A DNA stretch of 34,978 nt, taken from the NCBI RefSeq assembly GCF_001073155.1, contig NZ_JVEE01000015.1, forward strand, positions 1-34,978, read 5' to 3'. The notes below the pieces were generated by a model. That model was not told the DNA's origin. It was given only the letters and a program-made list of their open reading frames with translations, and searched no databases. Positions 26,245-34,104 of the stretch are shown here, piece by piece. The stretch comes from Streptococcus parasanguinis. Lineage in GTDB: Bacteria; Bacillota; Bacilli; Lactobacillales; Streptococcaceae. The position numbers and the translations under genes are program-made. Position 1 is the first letter of the stretch; each line of letters starts with the position of its first letter.

Positions 26245-28566
26245 TTAATCATTTTTTGATGATTGTTTCTTTTTCTTGAAACCAAACAATCCAGCAAGTA
26301 GCCCGACGGCAACACCTGTTGTTGCTACTGCATATTTGGAGGAATCAGATCCAGCCACAGCTTGGCTGTTTTCTTTTTTCGGTTTGATTTCTTCTACTTT
26401 AGCTTCTTGTTTTGGAGCTGGACTAGCTGTTGGTGCTTGCACTTGTGGACTATTGGTAGTTGTTGGAAGAACAGTTGGTCTATCCGAGAAAGTTGTTGGA
26501 TTGCTTGAGCGGATATCCATCGGCATATCTGCTGCTTCTAAAATAGCTGGATCCATCCGCGACGCTAGATCTTCATATTGGGAATTCAACAGTTCCACAA
26601 CACTTTGATAAGATTGCAGGGTTGTGAATTCTGCTTCCAATTTTTCTTTTTTATTTTCCAAATTAGCCACCGCAGCAGATAAAACTGATTGGGCTTTGAC
26701 CAATAATTCTGGAGCGTTTTTAAAGTCAGAAAGACGTTTTTCAGCAGCAACCAGGCGCTCTTGCGCCGCCTTCAAGCCCTCATGCGCTTCTTGAACGACT
26801 TGGGCTTTTTCTGCTTCTTCTGCTTTTAATAGATCTAATTTCTCACGCGCAGCTGCTAACAAATCTTTCGCTTTTTGAAGGGCTGCTTCTTTTGGTTGGA
26901 TGGCTGCTTCAATCCGACCTCGAGATACATCAAGAGTCGCCTTCGCCTTTTCAACCGCATGGTCCTTGCTAACGAGAAGAATCTTGTAATTTTGGATGGT
27001 TTTTTGGACATTGGCCATCTCTACTGCCACATTTGAATTGGCATGGCGGGCATCTTCTAACTTGCCTTGCAAGATAATGATTTGAGACTCTTGATTGGCC
27101 TTGTCCAGCTTGAGATTAGCGACTTCATCAGATTTTGCTTTCACATCTGATCTTGTCGTCGTAGCTCCAGCCCCCTGACGCAATTGGTAAGCGAGCGCAC
27201 TGGTTGACACTGCTGAATTGACAGGGCGGTGTAAGAAAGCTACTTCTGACATAGCATTGCTAGGGTCATAAGCGACTGATAAAGCTGTCGCTTTGTTATC
27301 TACCATTTGGAGATAGTGACCAACCTTAGCAAAGGCCTCAGCACCAATCTTCATATAGATATCGTTGGCATCGATTTGAGTTTCGTCTGTTGGTAGACCA
27401 TATTGAGCTGCTACTTCTTGATAAGCTGCTTTTTCATTGTACCAAAAATCAACCGCACCAGCAGGTGAGAAGCCATATGCAATGTTCTCGTTTGGCAAAT
27501 ACTTAAACATATGCCAGTTAGCTTTCTTGAAGTATTCTAACTGTACTTGGCTGGCAGGAAGGGAATAAGGATCCAGCTCCAATTCAGGCAAGCCGGCGTT
27601 GCGACGATAGCTATTAATAGCATCCGCAATTTCAAGTGCTCGGAGGTTGGCTTGCAAAGATCCAGACTCTCCAACTGTTAAGCCGTCTTCTTCCCGACCA
27701 CGCTTGTAGAGGGCTAAAGCACTTGCTGCAGCTTCATTGCCATTGTCGGCTAAGTGTTGCAAGTAACCTTCATAGGTTGCTTGACTCAACTGAACTGGAC
27801 TATTGGCCGCTGCTTGTTCTAAAGCTGCCAATTCTGCTTCCTTGGTTGCGATGACCGCTTTCAAATCTGTCAGACGCGTTTGAGCCAGTTGAATGTCGTT
27901 CTCAATTTGAGCCACTGTATCTGAGCCAGTTTGCTGACTCGCTTGCAAGGTTGCAAGGTAATTCTGAGATTCTCGGATACTTTGCTCGACTTGGCTTTGC
28001 TCCAACAAGGCTTGGTTGAGCACATTCTCATCATTTGAAATCGGTGCTTTGGCTTGGTTCAATTCATTTTGTGCTACATCGACCAAAGATTCCTGAGCAG
28101 TAACCTGATTTTCCTGTTGACGAACAGCCTCTACGACTTGGTCATGGGCAGCTTCTGCTTCTCGAACCTTATTTTCTTCGATAGTCACATAGGCTTGAGC
28201 TACCTTGACGTCATTTTCTGCATTCTGAACTTGGGCATCCGATGTCGTTGCGATGAGGTTTTCCGCATCCGTCACTTCCGCTTTTTTTTCTTCCAGCTCT
28301 TGCCCAGCAGCCTTGACTTCTGTTTGAGCATCGATCACTTTTTGCTCTTGGTAGTGGACATCTTTCACCACTTGGCCTTTTTGAGCTGTAATTTGCTTCA
28401 ACTCATCAACTGTAATTGGTTTTTCAACTACTTCCGTGCTGTTAGTTTCTGGATTTTCATTTTGTTTGACCTCTTCGGCATTTGCCTTGTGATGAAACAT
28501 GCCAGATAGGACCGTTGTCGCAGCAATCCCAGTCGTGAAAACTGATTTTCCTAATTTCTTTCCCAT
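26245..28566 (-). CDS. SEC10/PgrA surface-exclusion-domain protein with degenerate wall anchor
   Basis: A 773-residue surface protein. The signal peptide is MGKKLGKSVFTTGIAATTVLSG, with probable cleavage after KANA. Long Glu/Ala/Gln-rich coiled coils cover about residues 45-245 and 475-650. Between them lies a CAP-like SEC10/PgrA domain (about 286-451) with LYKRGREEDG, INSYRRNAGLPELELD, NENIAYGF and YDPSNAMSEVAF. A Pro/Thr-rich stretch follows (TVLPTTTNSPQVQAP). The C-terminus keeps the hydrophobic segment and KKKKQSSKND tail of a sorting signal, but LPXTG is missing; VATTG stands in its place. The start at 28566 is chosen from the GGGGGTGAG site and signal peptide. Relatives are linked to conjugation exclusion or adhesion. 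Monocistronic. Confidence 0.82.
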   Translation of the reverse strand: MGKKLGKSVFTTGIAATTVLSGMFHHKANAEEVKQNENPETNSTEVVEKPITVDELKQITAQKGQVVKDVHYQEQKVIDAQTEVKAAGQELEEKKAEVTDAENLIATTSDAQVQNAENDVKVAQAYVTIEENKVREAEAAHDQVVEAVRQQENQVTAQESLVDVAQNELNQAKAPISNDENVLNQALLEQSQVEQSIRESQNYLATLQASQQTGSDTVAQIENDIQLAQTRLTDLKAVIATKEAELAALEQAAANSPVQLSQATYEGYLQHLADNGNEAAASALALYKRGREEDGLTVGESGSLQANLRALEIADAINSYRRNAGLPELELDPYSLPASQVQLEYFKKANWHMFKYLPNENIAYGFSPAGAVDFWYNEKAAYQEVAAQYGLPTDETQIDANDIYMKIGAEAFAKVGHYLQMVDNKATALSVAYDPSNAMSEVAFLHRPVNSAVSTSALAYQLRQGAGATTTRSDVKAKSDEVANLKLDKANQESQIIILQGKLEDARHANSNVAVEMANVQKTIQNYKILLVSKDHAVEKAKATLDVSRGRIEAAIQPKEAALQKAKDLLAAAREKLDLLKAEEAEKAQVVQEAHEGLKAAQERLVAAEKRLSDFKNAPELLVKAQSVLSAAVANLENKKEKLEAEFTTLQSYQSVVELLNSQYEDLASRMDPAILEAADMPMDIRSSNPTTFSDRPTVLPTTTNSPQVQAPTASPAPKQEAKVEEIKPKKENSQAVAGSDSSKYAVATTGVAVGLLAGLFGFKKKKQSSKND

Positions 28567-28615
28567 TAAACTCACCCCCAAAACTGAATCATTTCTTGAA
28601 GTTTCTCTACCCCTT

Positions 28616-28644
28616 AGCATACCACATTTTGTTACCAATAACTA
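28616..28644 (-). promoter_or_regulatory. Candidate promoter of the SEC10/PgrA-like gene
   Basis: An extended -10 TGGTATGCT (core 28616-28621) with a poor -35 TAGTTA (28639-28644) at 17 bases. Confidence 0.45.
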
Positions 28645-28681
28645 GTAGGTTTAAAAAGTTTTTTTCATAATTTTTTTAGGC

Positions 28682-28705
28682 AAAAGAAAAACAGCTGACG
28701 CTGTT
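28682..28705 (-). terminator. Terminator of the rpsP-to-trmD cluster
   Basis: AACAGC (28690-28695) and GCTGTT (28700-28705) form a 6-bp stem with a 4-base loop, followed on the minus strand by TTTCTTTTGC. The stem overlaps the trmD stop codon. Confidence 0.65.
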
Positions 28706-29420
28706 AGTCTTCTTGTTTAATTTGTTCCAACATCTTCTCTTCTTCTGCTGTCAACTCATAGTTTTCTAGCAAGTCTGGCCGACGTTCTAAGGTCTTTTTC
28801 AAACTCTGATAGAGGCGCCACTGACGAATATTTTCATGGTGACCGCTCATGAGAACATCTGGAACCGTCATCCCTCTGTAATCATAAGGTCGTGTGTATT
28901 GAGGATATTCTAGAAGACCAGATGAGAAACTGTCATCCTGGTGACTGGACTCTTTTCCAATCACTTCCGGAATCAAGCGGACCGTCGCATCAATCATAGT
29001 CATGGCCGCTAGTTCGCCACCCGTCAAGACATAATCGCCAAGAGAAATCTCATCTGTCACCAAGGTCTTGATCCGCTCATCGTAGCCCTCATAGTGACCA
29101 CAGATAAAGATCAATTCTTCTTCCTGAGCCAACTCTTCTGCGTAGGCTTGGTCAAAGGTCCGACCAGCAGGATCCAGCAGGATCACGCGCGGATTCTTCT
29201 TCTCAATGGCATCAAAGGCATCAAAAATCGGCTGCGCTCGTAGAAGCATGCCTTGCCCGCCCCCATAGGGTTCATCGTCCACATGGCGCGCTTTCTCCGC
29301 GTTTTCACGGAAATTATGGTAGTTGATCTCGAGAAGTCCCTTTTCACGCGCCTTTCCGACGATGGAATGCTCAAGAGGAGAAAACATCTCTGGAAAGAGG
29401 GTTAAAATATCAATCTTCAT
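28704..29420 (-). CDS. trmD: tRNA (guanine-37-N1) methyltransferase
   Basis: A 238-residue SPOUT methyltransferase that makes m1G37 in tRNAs reading CNN codons and so prevents frameshifting. Visible are the N-terminal [29 protein letters not shown], the knot motif [26 protein letters not shown] with the catalytic Asp region, and the C-terminal PDVLMSGHH. Full length. It overlaps rimM by 11 bases. Confidence 0.97.
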   Translation of the reverse strand: MKIDILTLFPEMFSPLEHSIVGKAREKGLLEINYHNFRENAEKARHVDDEPYGGGQGMLLRAQPIFDAFDAIEKKNPRVILLDPAGRTFDQAYAEELAQEEELIFICGHYEGYDERIKTLVTDEISLGDYVLTGGELAAMTMIDATVRLIPEVIGKESSHQDDSFSSGLLEYPQYTRPYDYRGMTVPDVLMSGHHENIRQWRLYQSLKKTLERRPDLLENYELTAEEEKMLEQIKQED

Positions 29421-29928
29421 CGTCTAACCCTTCTAAGATATCTACATCCACCCGGTTTCCTGGGATATCAATATTCAAGACGACTGGTGGGATATAAGGC
29501 AAGAGAAGATCTCGTTTGCCTTTTCGTTTCACGACCCAGACATCATTGGCACCTGGTTGCAGGATTTCCTTGATCTGACCGATTAGTTGGTCGTTTTCGT
29601 ATACATCAAGTCCTATGATCTCATGGTAATAAAACTCGCCATCCTCCAAATCCGTCAAGTCTTCTTCCGCAACCTTGAGGCTAAAGCCCTTGAATTTTTC
29701 GATGGCATTGATATGGTACATATCCTTAAACTTGATGATGTCGAAGTTCTTGTGCTTGCGATGGCTAGCAATGGTCACTGTTTGGACGAACTGGTCCTTC
29801 TCATCAAAGAGAGCCAACTCAGCTCCTTTTTTAAAACGCTCTTCCGCAAAGTCTGTTACAGACAAGACCCGCATTTCTCCTTGTAAGCCTTGGGTATTGA
29901 CAATTTTCCCAACGTTAAAATAATTCAT
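29410..29928 (-). CDS. rimM: 16S rRNA processing protein RimM
   Basis: A 172-residue 30S assembly factor that binds S19 and helps mature the 16S 3' domain. It begins [21 protein letters not shown]; the PRC-barrel half ends with [22 protein letters not shown] and the C-terminus [13 protein letters not shown]. The ATG at 29928 is preferred; a GTG three codons upstream is possible but neither has a strong ribosome-binding site. No promoter is obvious in the 36 bases before it, so it probably depends on the hydrolase promoter or upstream read-through. Confidence 0.95.
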   Translation of the reverse strand: MNYFNVGKIVNTQGLQGEMRVLSVTDFAEERFKKGAELALFDEKDQFVQTVTIASHRKHKNFDIIKFKDMYHINAIEKFKGFSLKVAEEDLTDLEDGEFYYHEIIGLDVYENDQLIGQIKEILQPGANDVWVVKRKGKRDLLLPYIPPVVLNIDIPGNRVDVDILEGLDDED

Positions 29929-29964
29929 TTTATTCACTACATTTCTCTTTTAATTAATTTATCT

Positions 29965-30747
29965 CTACAGTTCTCTAATAAGAGCTGCAATTTTTTCCGA
30001 TTCTGACCAGTGTAGATAGTGGTGGTTTCCACCTAGAATGAGTTTTGTATTTGAATTCCAATATTCTGAATCTCTGTACTCTTTTTCTCTATACGCCTGA
30101 CAAAATACGAAAACAGGAATATTATCTGCTAAGGACAAACTATCAAAATCTTCAGCTGTAATATTTACAGATATCTGAAACCCAGGAGCTTGCTTTTCCA
30201 ATTCTAAGCCCTTTTCTTCCATCAATTCCCAAAGCAGTCTTTCAGTTTCAGCTTCAAATGTTACTTGAGTTAGCCCCTTAAAATAATTTTCCGGACCACA
30301 TTCTTCAATCATCCTCATTTGCTCTTCCATTTCTGGATAAGGATTTTTTGAAAAATCAGCAAACATTATATTTTTTGTTGTTGGTTCAATTGCTATCAAA
30401 GCTTGACACTTAATTGGTTTACTCAGTAACTTTAAAGCCAAAACACCACTTAAACTATGAACACAAAGTATATAATCGGAAATTTCCAACCCTTTCAGGA
30501 TTTCGAATACCGCTTCAACAAGATTATCCAAATGAATTCCTGACTGACTATGAATCGGACTCCTACCTGTATTCGGAAAATCAATCGTTAAGTAACCTAT
30601 TGAGGAAGGAAGTTTTTCAAGTATTGGTAGAAAATTTTCATAACTTGGTATCAAACCAGCACCATTTAAGCAAACTAGTACTTTATTTCTCTTTTTATAA
30701 GTAACAGAGAGACAACCAATCTTTGTAGTTACTTCAAATCGGTTCAT
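29965..30747 (-). CDS. Alpha/beta hydrolase, accessory
   Basis: A 260-residue soluble protein with the order of an alpha/beta hydrolase: LVCLNGAGLIPSYENF (oxyanion-loop region), IDFPNTGRSP, a nucleophile elbow VHSLSG with Ser98 in place of GxSxG, and a C-terminal GGNHHYLHW containing the likely catalytic His. Substrate unknown. The start at 30747 is set by AAAGGGGTG. The gene is visibly more AT-rich than its neighbours and sits inside a cluster of translation genes, so it looks acquired. It has its own promoter overlapping the end of the MazG-like gene. Confidence 0.8.
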   Translation of the reverse strand: MNRFEVTTKIGCLSVTYKKRNKVLVCLNGAGLIPSYENFLPILEKLPSSIGYLTIDFPNTGRSPIHSQSGIHLDNLVEAVFEILKGLEISDYILCVHSLSGVLALKLLSKPIKCQALIAIEPTTKNIMFADFSKNPYPEMEEQMRMIEECGPENYFKGLTQVTFEAETERLLWELMEEKGLELEKQAPGFQISVNITAEDFDSLSLADNIPVFVFCQAYREKEYRDSEYWNSNTKLILGGNHHYLHWSESEKIAALIREL

Positions 30748-30797
30748 ACCAAAACACCCCTTTCTAAACAACAATTCACTTAACATTCTTAGGTTTT

Positions 30798-30826
30798 ATT
30801 TTATCACGTTCAAGGGATTTTCTCAA
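30798..30826 (-). promoter_or_regulatory. Promoter of the alpha/beta hydrolase gene
   Basis: -35 TTGAGA (30821-30826) and an extended -10 TGATAAAAT (core 30798-30803) with a 17-base spacer. The -35 overlaps the MazG-like stop codon. Confidence 0.6.
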
Positions 30827-31155
30827 ATGCTCTTTTTTGCTAAAAAGCCTTCCAAATCTTGTTCATGCTGATACTTGATGGCTGCCTTCTTGTCTTTTTC
30901 AAAAATAGTCTTCGTTAGGTCAATATGGTTAATAGCTGCAATTGCCACTGTGTAGTGAATGACATCTGCCAACTCCTTTGCCAATTCCTCGTTTGAATCT
31001 TGGACACCCTCTTTTCTACCTGAACGTCCATTTAAAACCTCAGCGACTTCTCCAACTTCTTCCACTAGTTTGATAAAAAGTCCTTCTTCTGTTCTAGATT
31101 GTTGGTAATGATCAAGTAAGTATTCCTCTAGTTGTCTAATTGTTAAATCTCTCAT
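30823..31155 (-). CDS. MazG-like nucleotide pyrophosphohydrolase
   Basis: A 110-residue all-alpha NTP pyrophosphatase-type protein. The metal-binding pattern is present as EEVGE (residues 32-36) and ELADV (61-65), with a final ExxD-type helix. Family members hydrolyse non-canonical or excess (d)NTPs to the monophosphate and pyrophosphate. The ATG at 31155 follows AAGGAGAAGGA; a TTG five codons earlier would absorb that site. The khpA terminator T run lies directly before the ribosome-binding site, so expression may depend on read-through. The substrate is unknown. Confidence 0.82.
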   Translation of the reverse strand: MRDLTIRQLEEYLLDHYQQSRTEEGLFIKLVEEVGEVAEVLNGRSGRKEGVQDSNEELAKELADVIHYTVAIAAINHIDLTKTIFEKDKKAAIKYQHEQDLEGFLAKKSI

Positions 31156-31168
31156 TCCTTCTCCTTGC

Positions 31169-31195
31169 AAAAAAAGCGAGACCTTGTCCCGCTTT
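31169..31195 (-). terminator. Terminator after khpA
   Basis: AAAGCGAGAC (31173-31182) pairs with GTCCCGCTTT (31186-31195) with one G-T pair and a 3-base loop, followed by TTTTTTT on the minus strand. It is placed tightly between the khpA stop and the MazG-like ribosome-binding site. Confidence 0.8.
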
Positions 31196-31197
31196 TC

Positions 31198-31437
31198 TTA
31201 TTTTTCGTCAATAACGATTCTTACTTTTTTATCTTCAGTTGGGACAGAGTAGACAATCGTTCTTATCGCAGAAATGGTGCGACCTTTTCGACCGATTACA
31301 CGACCAACATCGCTAGGATCAAGGTCAAGGTGGTACTCCAAGAATTCAGGAGTATCTTCGATCTTGATGGTTAAAGCATCCGGTTGTGAAATCAAGGGTT
31401 TCACAATTGCAATAATGAGATTTTCAATCGTATCCAT
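31198..31437 (-). CDS. khpA: KH-domain RNA-binding protein KhpA
   Basis: A 79-residue single KH domain protein with the GxxG loop in [13 protein letters not shown] (GRKG at residues 49-52). In streptococci KhpA pairs with KhpB (EloR/Jag) to regulate cell elongation and division through RNA binding. It follows rpsP by 20 bases, the conserved order, and a terminator follows its stop at once. Confidence 0.95.
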   Translation of the reverse strand: MDTIENLIIAIVKPLISQPDALTIKIEDTPEFLEYHLDLDPSDVGRVIGRKGRTISAIRTIVYSVPTEDKKVRIVIDEK

Positions 31438-31457
31438 ACATCAACCTACTTAAAAAA

Positions 31458-31730
31458 TTATTTTGAGAATTTAGAATCGTGGAATTTCTTCATCACACCA
31501 GCTTTTGAAAGGATGTTGCGAACTGTATCTGAAGGTTGAGCTCCATCAGCCAACCATGCAAGAACGCGATCTTCTTTCAAAGTTACTTGGTTTTCTTCAA
31601 CAAGTGGATTGTAAGTTCCAACTGTTTCGATGAAACGTCCATCACGTGGTGAACGTGAATCTGCTACGTTGATACGGTAGTAAGGTTTTTTCTTAGAACC
31701 CATACGAGTCAAACGAATTTTAACTGCCAT
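31458..31730 (-). CDS. rpsP: 30S ribosomal protein S16
   Basis: A 90-residue primary 16S rRNA-binding protein. It begins [20 protein letters not shown] and has the conserved [21 protein letters not shown] and [16 protein letters not shown]. First gene of the rpsP-khpA unit behind a near-consensus promoter with a leader of roughly 60 nt. Confidence 0.98.
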   Translation of the reverse strand: MAVKIRLTRMGSKKKPYYRINVADSRSPRDGRFIETVGTYNPLVEENQVTLKEDRVLAWLADGAQPSDTVRNILSKAGVMKKFHDSKFSK

Positions 31731-31796
31731 TTTTATAAGTCTCTTTTCTATATTTTAATTTTCGGTGAAATAGACAAGCTATTTAGCACATGATCT

Positions 31797-31824
31797 ATTA
31801 TAACACATTTTATAGACCTGTCAA
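31797..31824 (-). promoter_or_regulatory. Promoter of rpsP-khpA
   Basis: Consensus -35 TTGACA (31819-31824) and an extended consensus -10 TGTTATAAT (core 31797-31802) with a 16-base spacer. Confidence 0.88.
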
Positions 31825-31840
31825 GAAAAAAACTTGACAG
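31818..31840. repeat. Perfect 8-bp inverted repeat across the rpsP -35
   Basis: CTGTCAAG (31818-31825) and CTTGACAG (31833-31840) are separated by seven A. The left arm contains the -35 hexamer. It may be an operator, or a hairpin at the 3' end of the HAD gene transcript, although no T run follows it on the minus strand. Confidence 0.5.
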
Positions 31841-31853
31841 TATTTAAAATTTT

Positions 31854-32543
31854 TTATTTTATCAGTAAATCGGCGATTTCTTGATAGTTGCTAACGGTAT
31901 AAGTCGGCACTACTTGACTGGTATTTTTCTTGTGATCAGGATTATACCAGACGGTATCAATCCCCGCAGCATTTCCACCTGCGATATCCGCCGTCAAAGA
32001 ATCTCCGATCATGAGGGTCTCTTCCTTGCTGAAACCTGGAATCAGTTGGCCAACTTTGTCAAAAAATGCAGGTTCTGGTTTCTGAGTATGAAGCTGCTCA
32101 GAGATAAAGACCTCTTTAAAATAAGAAGCAATTGTAGAATGAGCCAAGCGTCCTTCTTGAATGGCAGTCACTCCGTTCGTTGCACCATAGAGCTGGTAAC
32201 CTGCTTTTTCAAGTCGGGCCAGTAAGTCCTCCGCACCTGGGAAAGATTGCCCCTGAAGACTGATGTAATCTTGGTAGCGAAGAGCCATCTCAGCCCCATC
32301 AACAGAAATCCCAAAGTAGGCAAACCCGATCGCAAACCGACTATCCACTAGCTCTTGCTTAGTTAACTTCTTTTGTTCCAAATCCTTCCAGAGCCCTTGG
32401 TTCATGGGTTTGTAATAATCCTTAAAGGCCTTTACATCTGGAAAATTCATGTCTTCTAACATCTGCGTCAAGGCTGTTTCTTCAGCAGATTCGAAATCCA
32501 ACAAGGTATGGTCCAAATCAAAAAGTAAAAATGTATATGCCAT
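31854..32543 (-). CDS. HAD-superfamily phosphatase, YjjG/YfnB type
   Basis: A 229-residue hydrolase. The catalytic motif I is FDLDHTLLD near the N-terminus, followed by a helical cap domain, motif II YGATNGVTAIQ, and motif IV MIGDSLTADIAGG. The pattern fits the YjjG/YfnB group, whose studied members dephosphorylate nucleoside monophosphates, including damaged pyrimidine ones. The start at 32543 overlaps the YkgJ stop by one base (TAATG) and has AAGGAT upstream; a longer frame runs inside the upstream gene and is rejected. Confidence 0.88.
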   Translation of the reverse strand: MAYTFLLFDLDHTLLDFESAEETALTQMLEDMNFPDVKAFKDYYKPMNQGLWKDLEQKKLTKQELVDSRFAIGFAYFGISVDGAEMALRYQDYISLQGQSFPGAEDLLARLEKAGYQLYGATNGVTAIQEGRLAHSTIASYFKEVFISEQLHTQKPEPAFFDKVGQLIPGFSKEETLMIGDSLTADIAGGNAAGIDTVWYNPDHKKNTSQVVPTYTVSNYQEIADLLIK

Positions 32544-33037
32544 TACAAACGATCCTTCAATTTTTCTACAAATAAATAAGCTGCTGGGCAGGTGAGGGTA
32601 TTCTTGATGGTCAGATGGTTGATCTGATAAATCTTCTTGCGATCGGTGTGAGGGAATTCCCGACAAGCTTTTGGACGAACATCATAGATGGAACAGAGAT
32701 TGTCCCCACCAAGAAAGGGGCAAGGCATGGATTTAAAAACCTTGTCCCCATCTTCGTCAACTTGAAGAAATTCAGCCTCAAAGGCAGGAAGTTTCATCTT
32801 GAAATACTTGGCAATCCGCGTGATATCCGCTTCCTTAAAATCGGGCCCTAAGGTCTTACAACAATTGGCACAAGCCGTACAATCGATTTCTTGGAAAACT
32901 TCATCGTGGATTTCTTGCGCTATTTTATCTAAATTCTTAGGTGGCTTCTTCTTGAGATTTGCCAATACCTTGCGGTGCTCCTTTTGCTTTTGGAGAGCTA
33001 ACTGATGGTATTTTTCAATATCAATTTCCTGTGTCAT
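32543..33037 (-). CDS. YkgJ-family cysteine cluster protein
   Basis: A 164-residue protein with a Lys-rich helical N-terminus and a cysteine cluster CTACANCCKTLGP (about residues 53-65), then PCPFLGGDNLCSIYDVRPKACREFP and a final Cys in LTCPA. This is the YkgJ/UPF0153 pattern, a probable metal or Fe-S site; function is unknown. It is the first gene of a two-gene unit with the HAD phosphatase, coupled by a TAATG overlap. Ribosome-binding site AAGAGGAAA. Confidence 0.88.
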   Translation of the reverse strand: MTQEIDIEKYHQLALQKQKEHRKVLANLKKKPPKNLDKIAQEIHDEVFQEIDCTACANCCKTLGPDFKEADITRIAKYFKMKLPAFEAEFLQVDEDGDKVFKSMPCPFLGGDNLCSIYDVRPKACREFPHTDRKKIYQINHLTIKNTLTCPAAYLFVEKLKDRL

Positions 33038-33067
33038 CCTCTATTTCCTCTTCTAAACAATAGAAGC

Positions 33068-33076
33068 ATTATACCA
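33068..33076 (-). promoter_or_regulatory. Candidate promoter of the YkgJ-HAD unit
   Basis: An extended -10 TGGTATAAT (core 33068-33073) lies about 30 bases before the start. No clear -35 is seen at the expected distance. Confidence 0.5.
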
Positions 33077-33090
33077 CAAAGACTGTGAAA

Positions 33091-33200
33091 AAGGGAGTGG
33101 GACAGAACTCCGAGAAATTTATAGAGGTTGAAAAGGTTCCCCAAACCTTTTCAATCTTCCCACCCCCGCATAGCTCCAACATTCTGGGAGACTGTTGGAG
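33091..33200. repeat. Hairpin-rich intergenic element
   Basis: The 309-base gap at 33038-33346 holds no convincing gene. Its core has nested inverted repeats: a perfect 11-bp stem TTGAAAAGGTT (33128-33138) with AACCTTTTCAA (33144-33154), loosely enclosed by GAGTGGGA (33095-33102) and TCCCACC. A second stem is CTCCAACA (33174-33181) with TGTTGGAG (33193-33200). The GTGGGACAGAACTC string resembles short repeats scattered in streptococcal genomes. The remainder (33201-33346) shows no clear signal. Confidence 0.55.
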
Positions 33201-33346
33201 GTTGCAGACAAAGGAAACTTCGTTCCCCTCATTAAGCTATCTTTGGAGCTTAAAAAGCGAACAAAGATGCCAATCAAAAACTGCGTCATACTGTTATTCT
33301 TATCAAACATCGAAGGCTGCATAGTTTAAGTCAAACTTCCTCTTCA

Positions 33347-33991
33347 TCAATCCGTCACGGCACCTGTTCCATCTAGGCTCCAAGTGTTTTCGACATAAGG
33401 AGTAAATTGAGTTATTGTTTTCTCAAATCCTTCAACAACAATCAAATAAACCTTATCATCTTTTTGGAATACCCAACCAGCAACCTGCAGGCCTGACTTG
33501 AGAAAAATATGTATTTTAAGCGACTCATTTCCTCCAACAGTCGTCGTAGATTTTGTCATTTTCTCAACAATTTTATAATCATTCCACTTACTCTCCAATC
33601 TTTGAGCTATTAGCTCTGCATTAAATTCCACTCCTTCAGGGACATTTGCTTTTTCTCTAGTGGCAGCATTTAAAACAATAATATTGAAGGCGTTTTTATC
33701 TGTATACTGAATATTATCTCCGACTTGGATACTATCATTCTTTTTCCAGTCACTTGGAATATTGACATAGCCATAATCTGCTGATCCAATTCGTTTCGTT
33801 TTCACATTCCCCTTATCACTATCTGGAATTTTTTTCTCTACATTACTACTTGAATTTGTTGTCTCTTTCACCACATTCGTGGAACTAGATGCTGCCGATG
33901 ATTTACTAGACTCTTTCTTTGGACTAGTACAAGCAGAAAGGCTTACAACAGACAAAAACGTAACAGACGCGAGTAGGAACTTATTTTTCAT
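33347..33991 (-). CDS. Lipoprotein, first of a paralogous tandem pair
   Basis: A 214-residue exported lipoprotein. The lipobox LSAC puts the lipidated Cys at residue 21. A Ser/Lys-rich linker (about 22-65) precedes a globular domain starting KRIGSADYGYVNIP and ending WSLDGTGAVTD. It shares the frame-wide pattern YGYxxIPSxW, QYTD, TREKAxVPxxxEFNAE, GWVFQKxxKVY with the neighbour at 34105-34749. The domain resembles small lipoproteins of unknown function in streptococci; no catalytic motif is seen. Ribosome-binding site GGAGAG, start at 33991. Confidence 0.85.
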   Translation of the reverse strand: MKNKFLLASVTFLSVVSLSACTSPKKESSKSSAASSSTNVVKETTNSSSNVEKKIPDSDKGNVKTKRIGSADYGYVNIPSDWKKNDSIQVGDNIQYTDKNAFNIIVLNAATREKANVPEGVEFNAELIAQRLESKWNDYKIVEKMTKSTTTVGGNESLKIHIFLKSGLQVAGWVFQKDDKVYLIVVEGFEKTITQFTPYVENTWSLDGTGAVTD

Positions 33992-34024
33992 ATTCTCTCC
34001 TCAATGATGTATTTTCTTTCCACT

Positions 34025-34033
34025 AGTCTACCA
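34025..34033 (-). promoter_or_regulatory. Promoter of the 33347-33991 lipoprotein gene
   Basis: An extended -10 TGGTAGACT (core 34025-34030) with TTTCAA as a -35-like hexamer 17 bases upstream. The string TCATGGTAGACTAG is also found before the paralogous gene. Confidence 0.55.
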
Positions 34034-34073
34034 TGATTTTCTAGGATTTGAAAGTGCGATTTCTATAGCATAA

Positions 34074-34099
34074 AGAGACTAGAAATGATTCTAGCCTCT
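34074..34099 (-). terminator. Terminator between the two lipoprotein genes
   Basis: AGAGACTAGAA (34074-34084) pairs with TTCTAGCCTCT (34089-34099) with one G-T or mismatched pair and a 4-base loop, followed on the minus strand by TTTATG. The short T run makes it moderately strong at best. Confidence 0.6.
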
Positions 34100-34104
34100 C
34101 TTCA

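Noticed and set aside
32544..32666. N-terminal extension of the HAD phosphatase inside the YkgJ gene
   Set aside because: The extra 41 residues overlap YkgJ in another frame and do not resemble HAD proteins; the ATG at 32543 has a ribosome-binding site and the family start.
33119..33322. Minus-strand 67-residue frame in the lipoprotein-YkgJ gap
   Set aside because: It runs through the hairpin element, has no good ribosome-binding site and no recognisable protein features.
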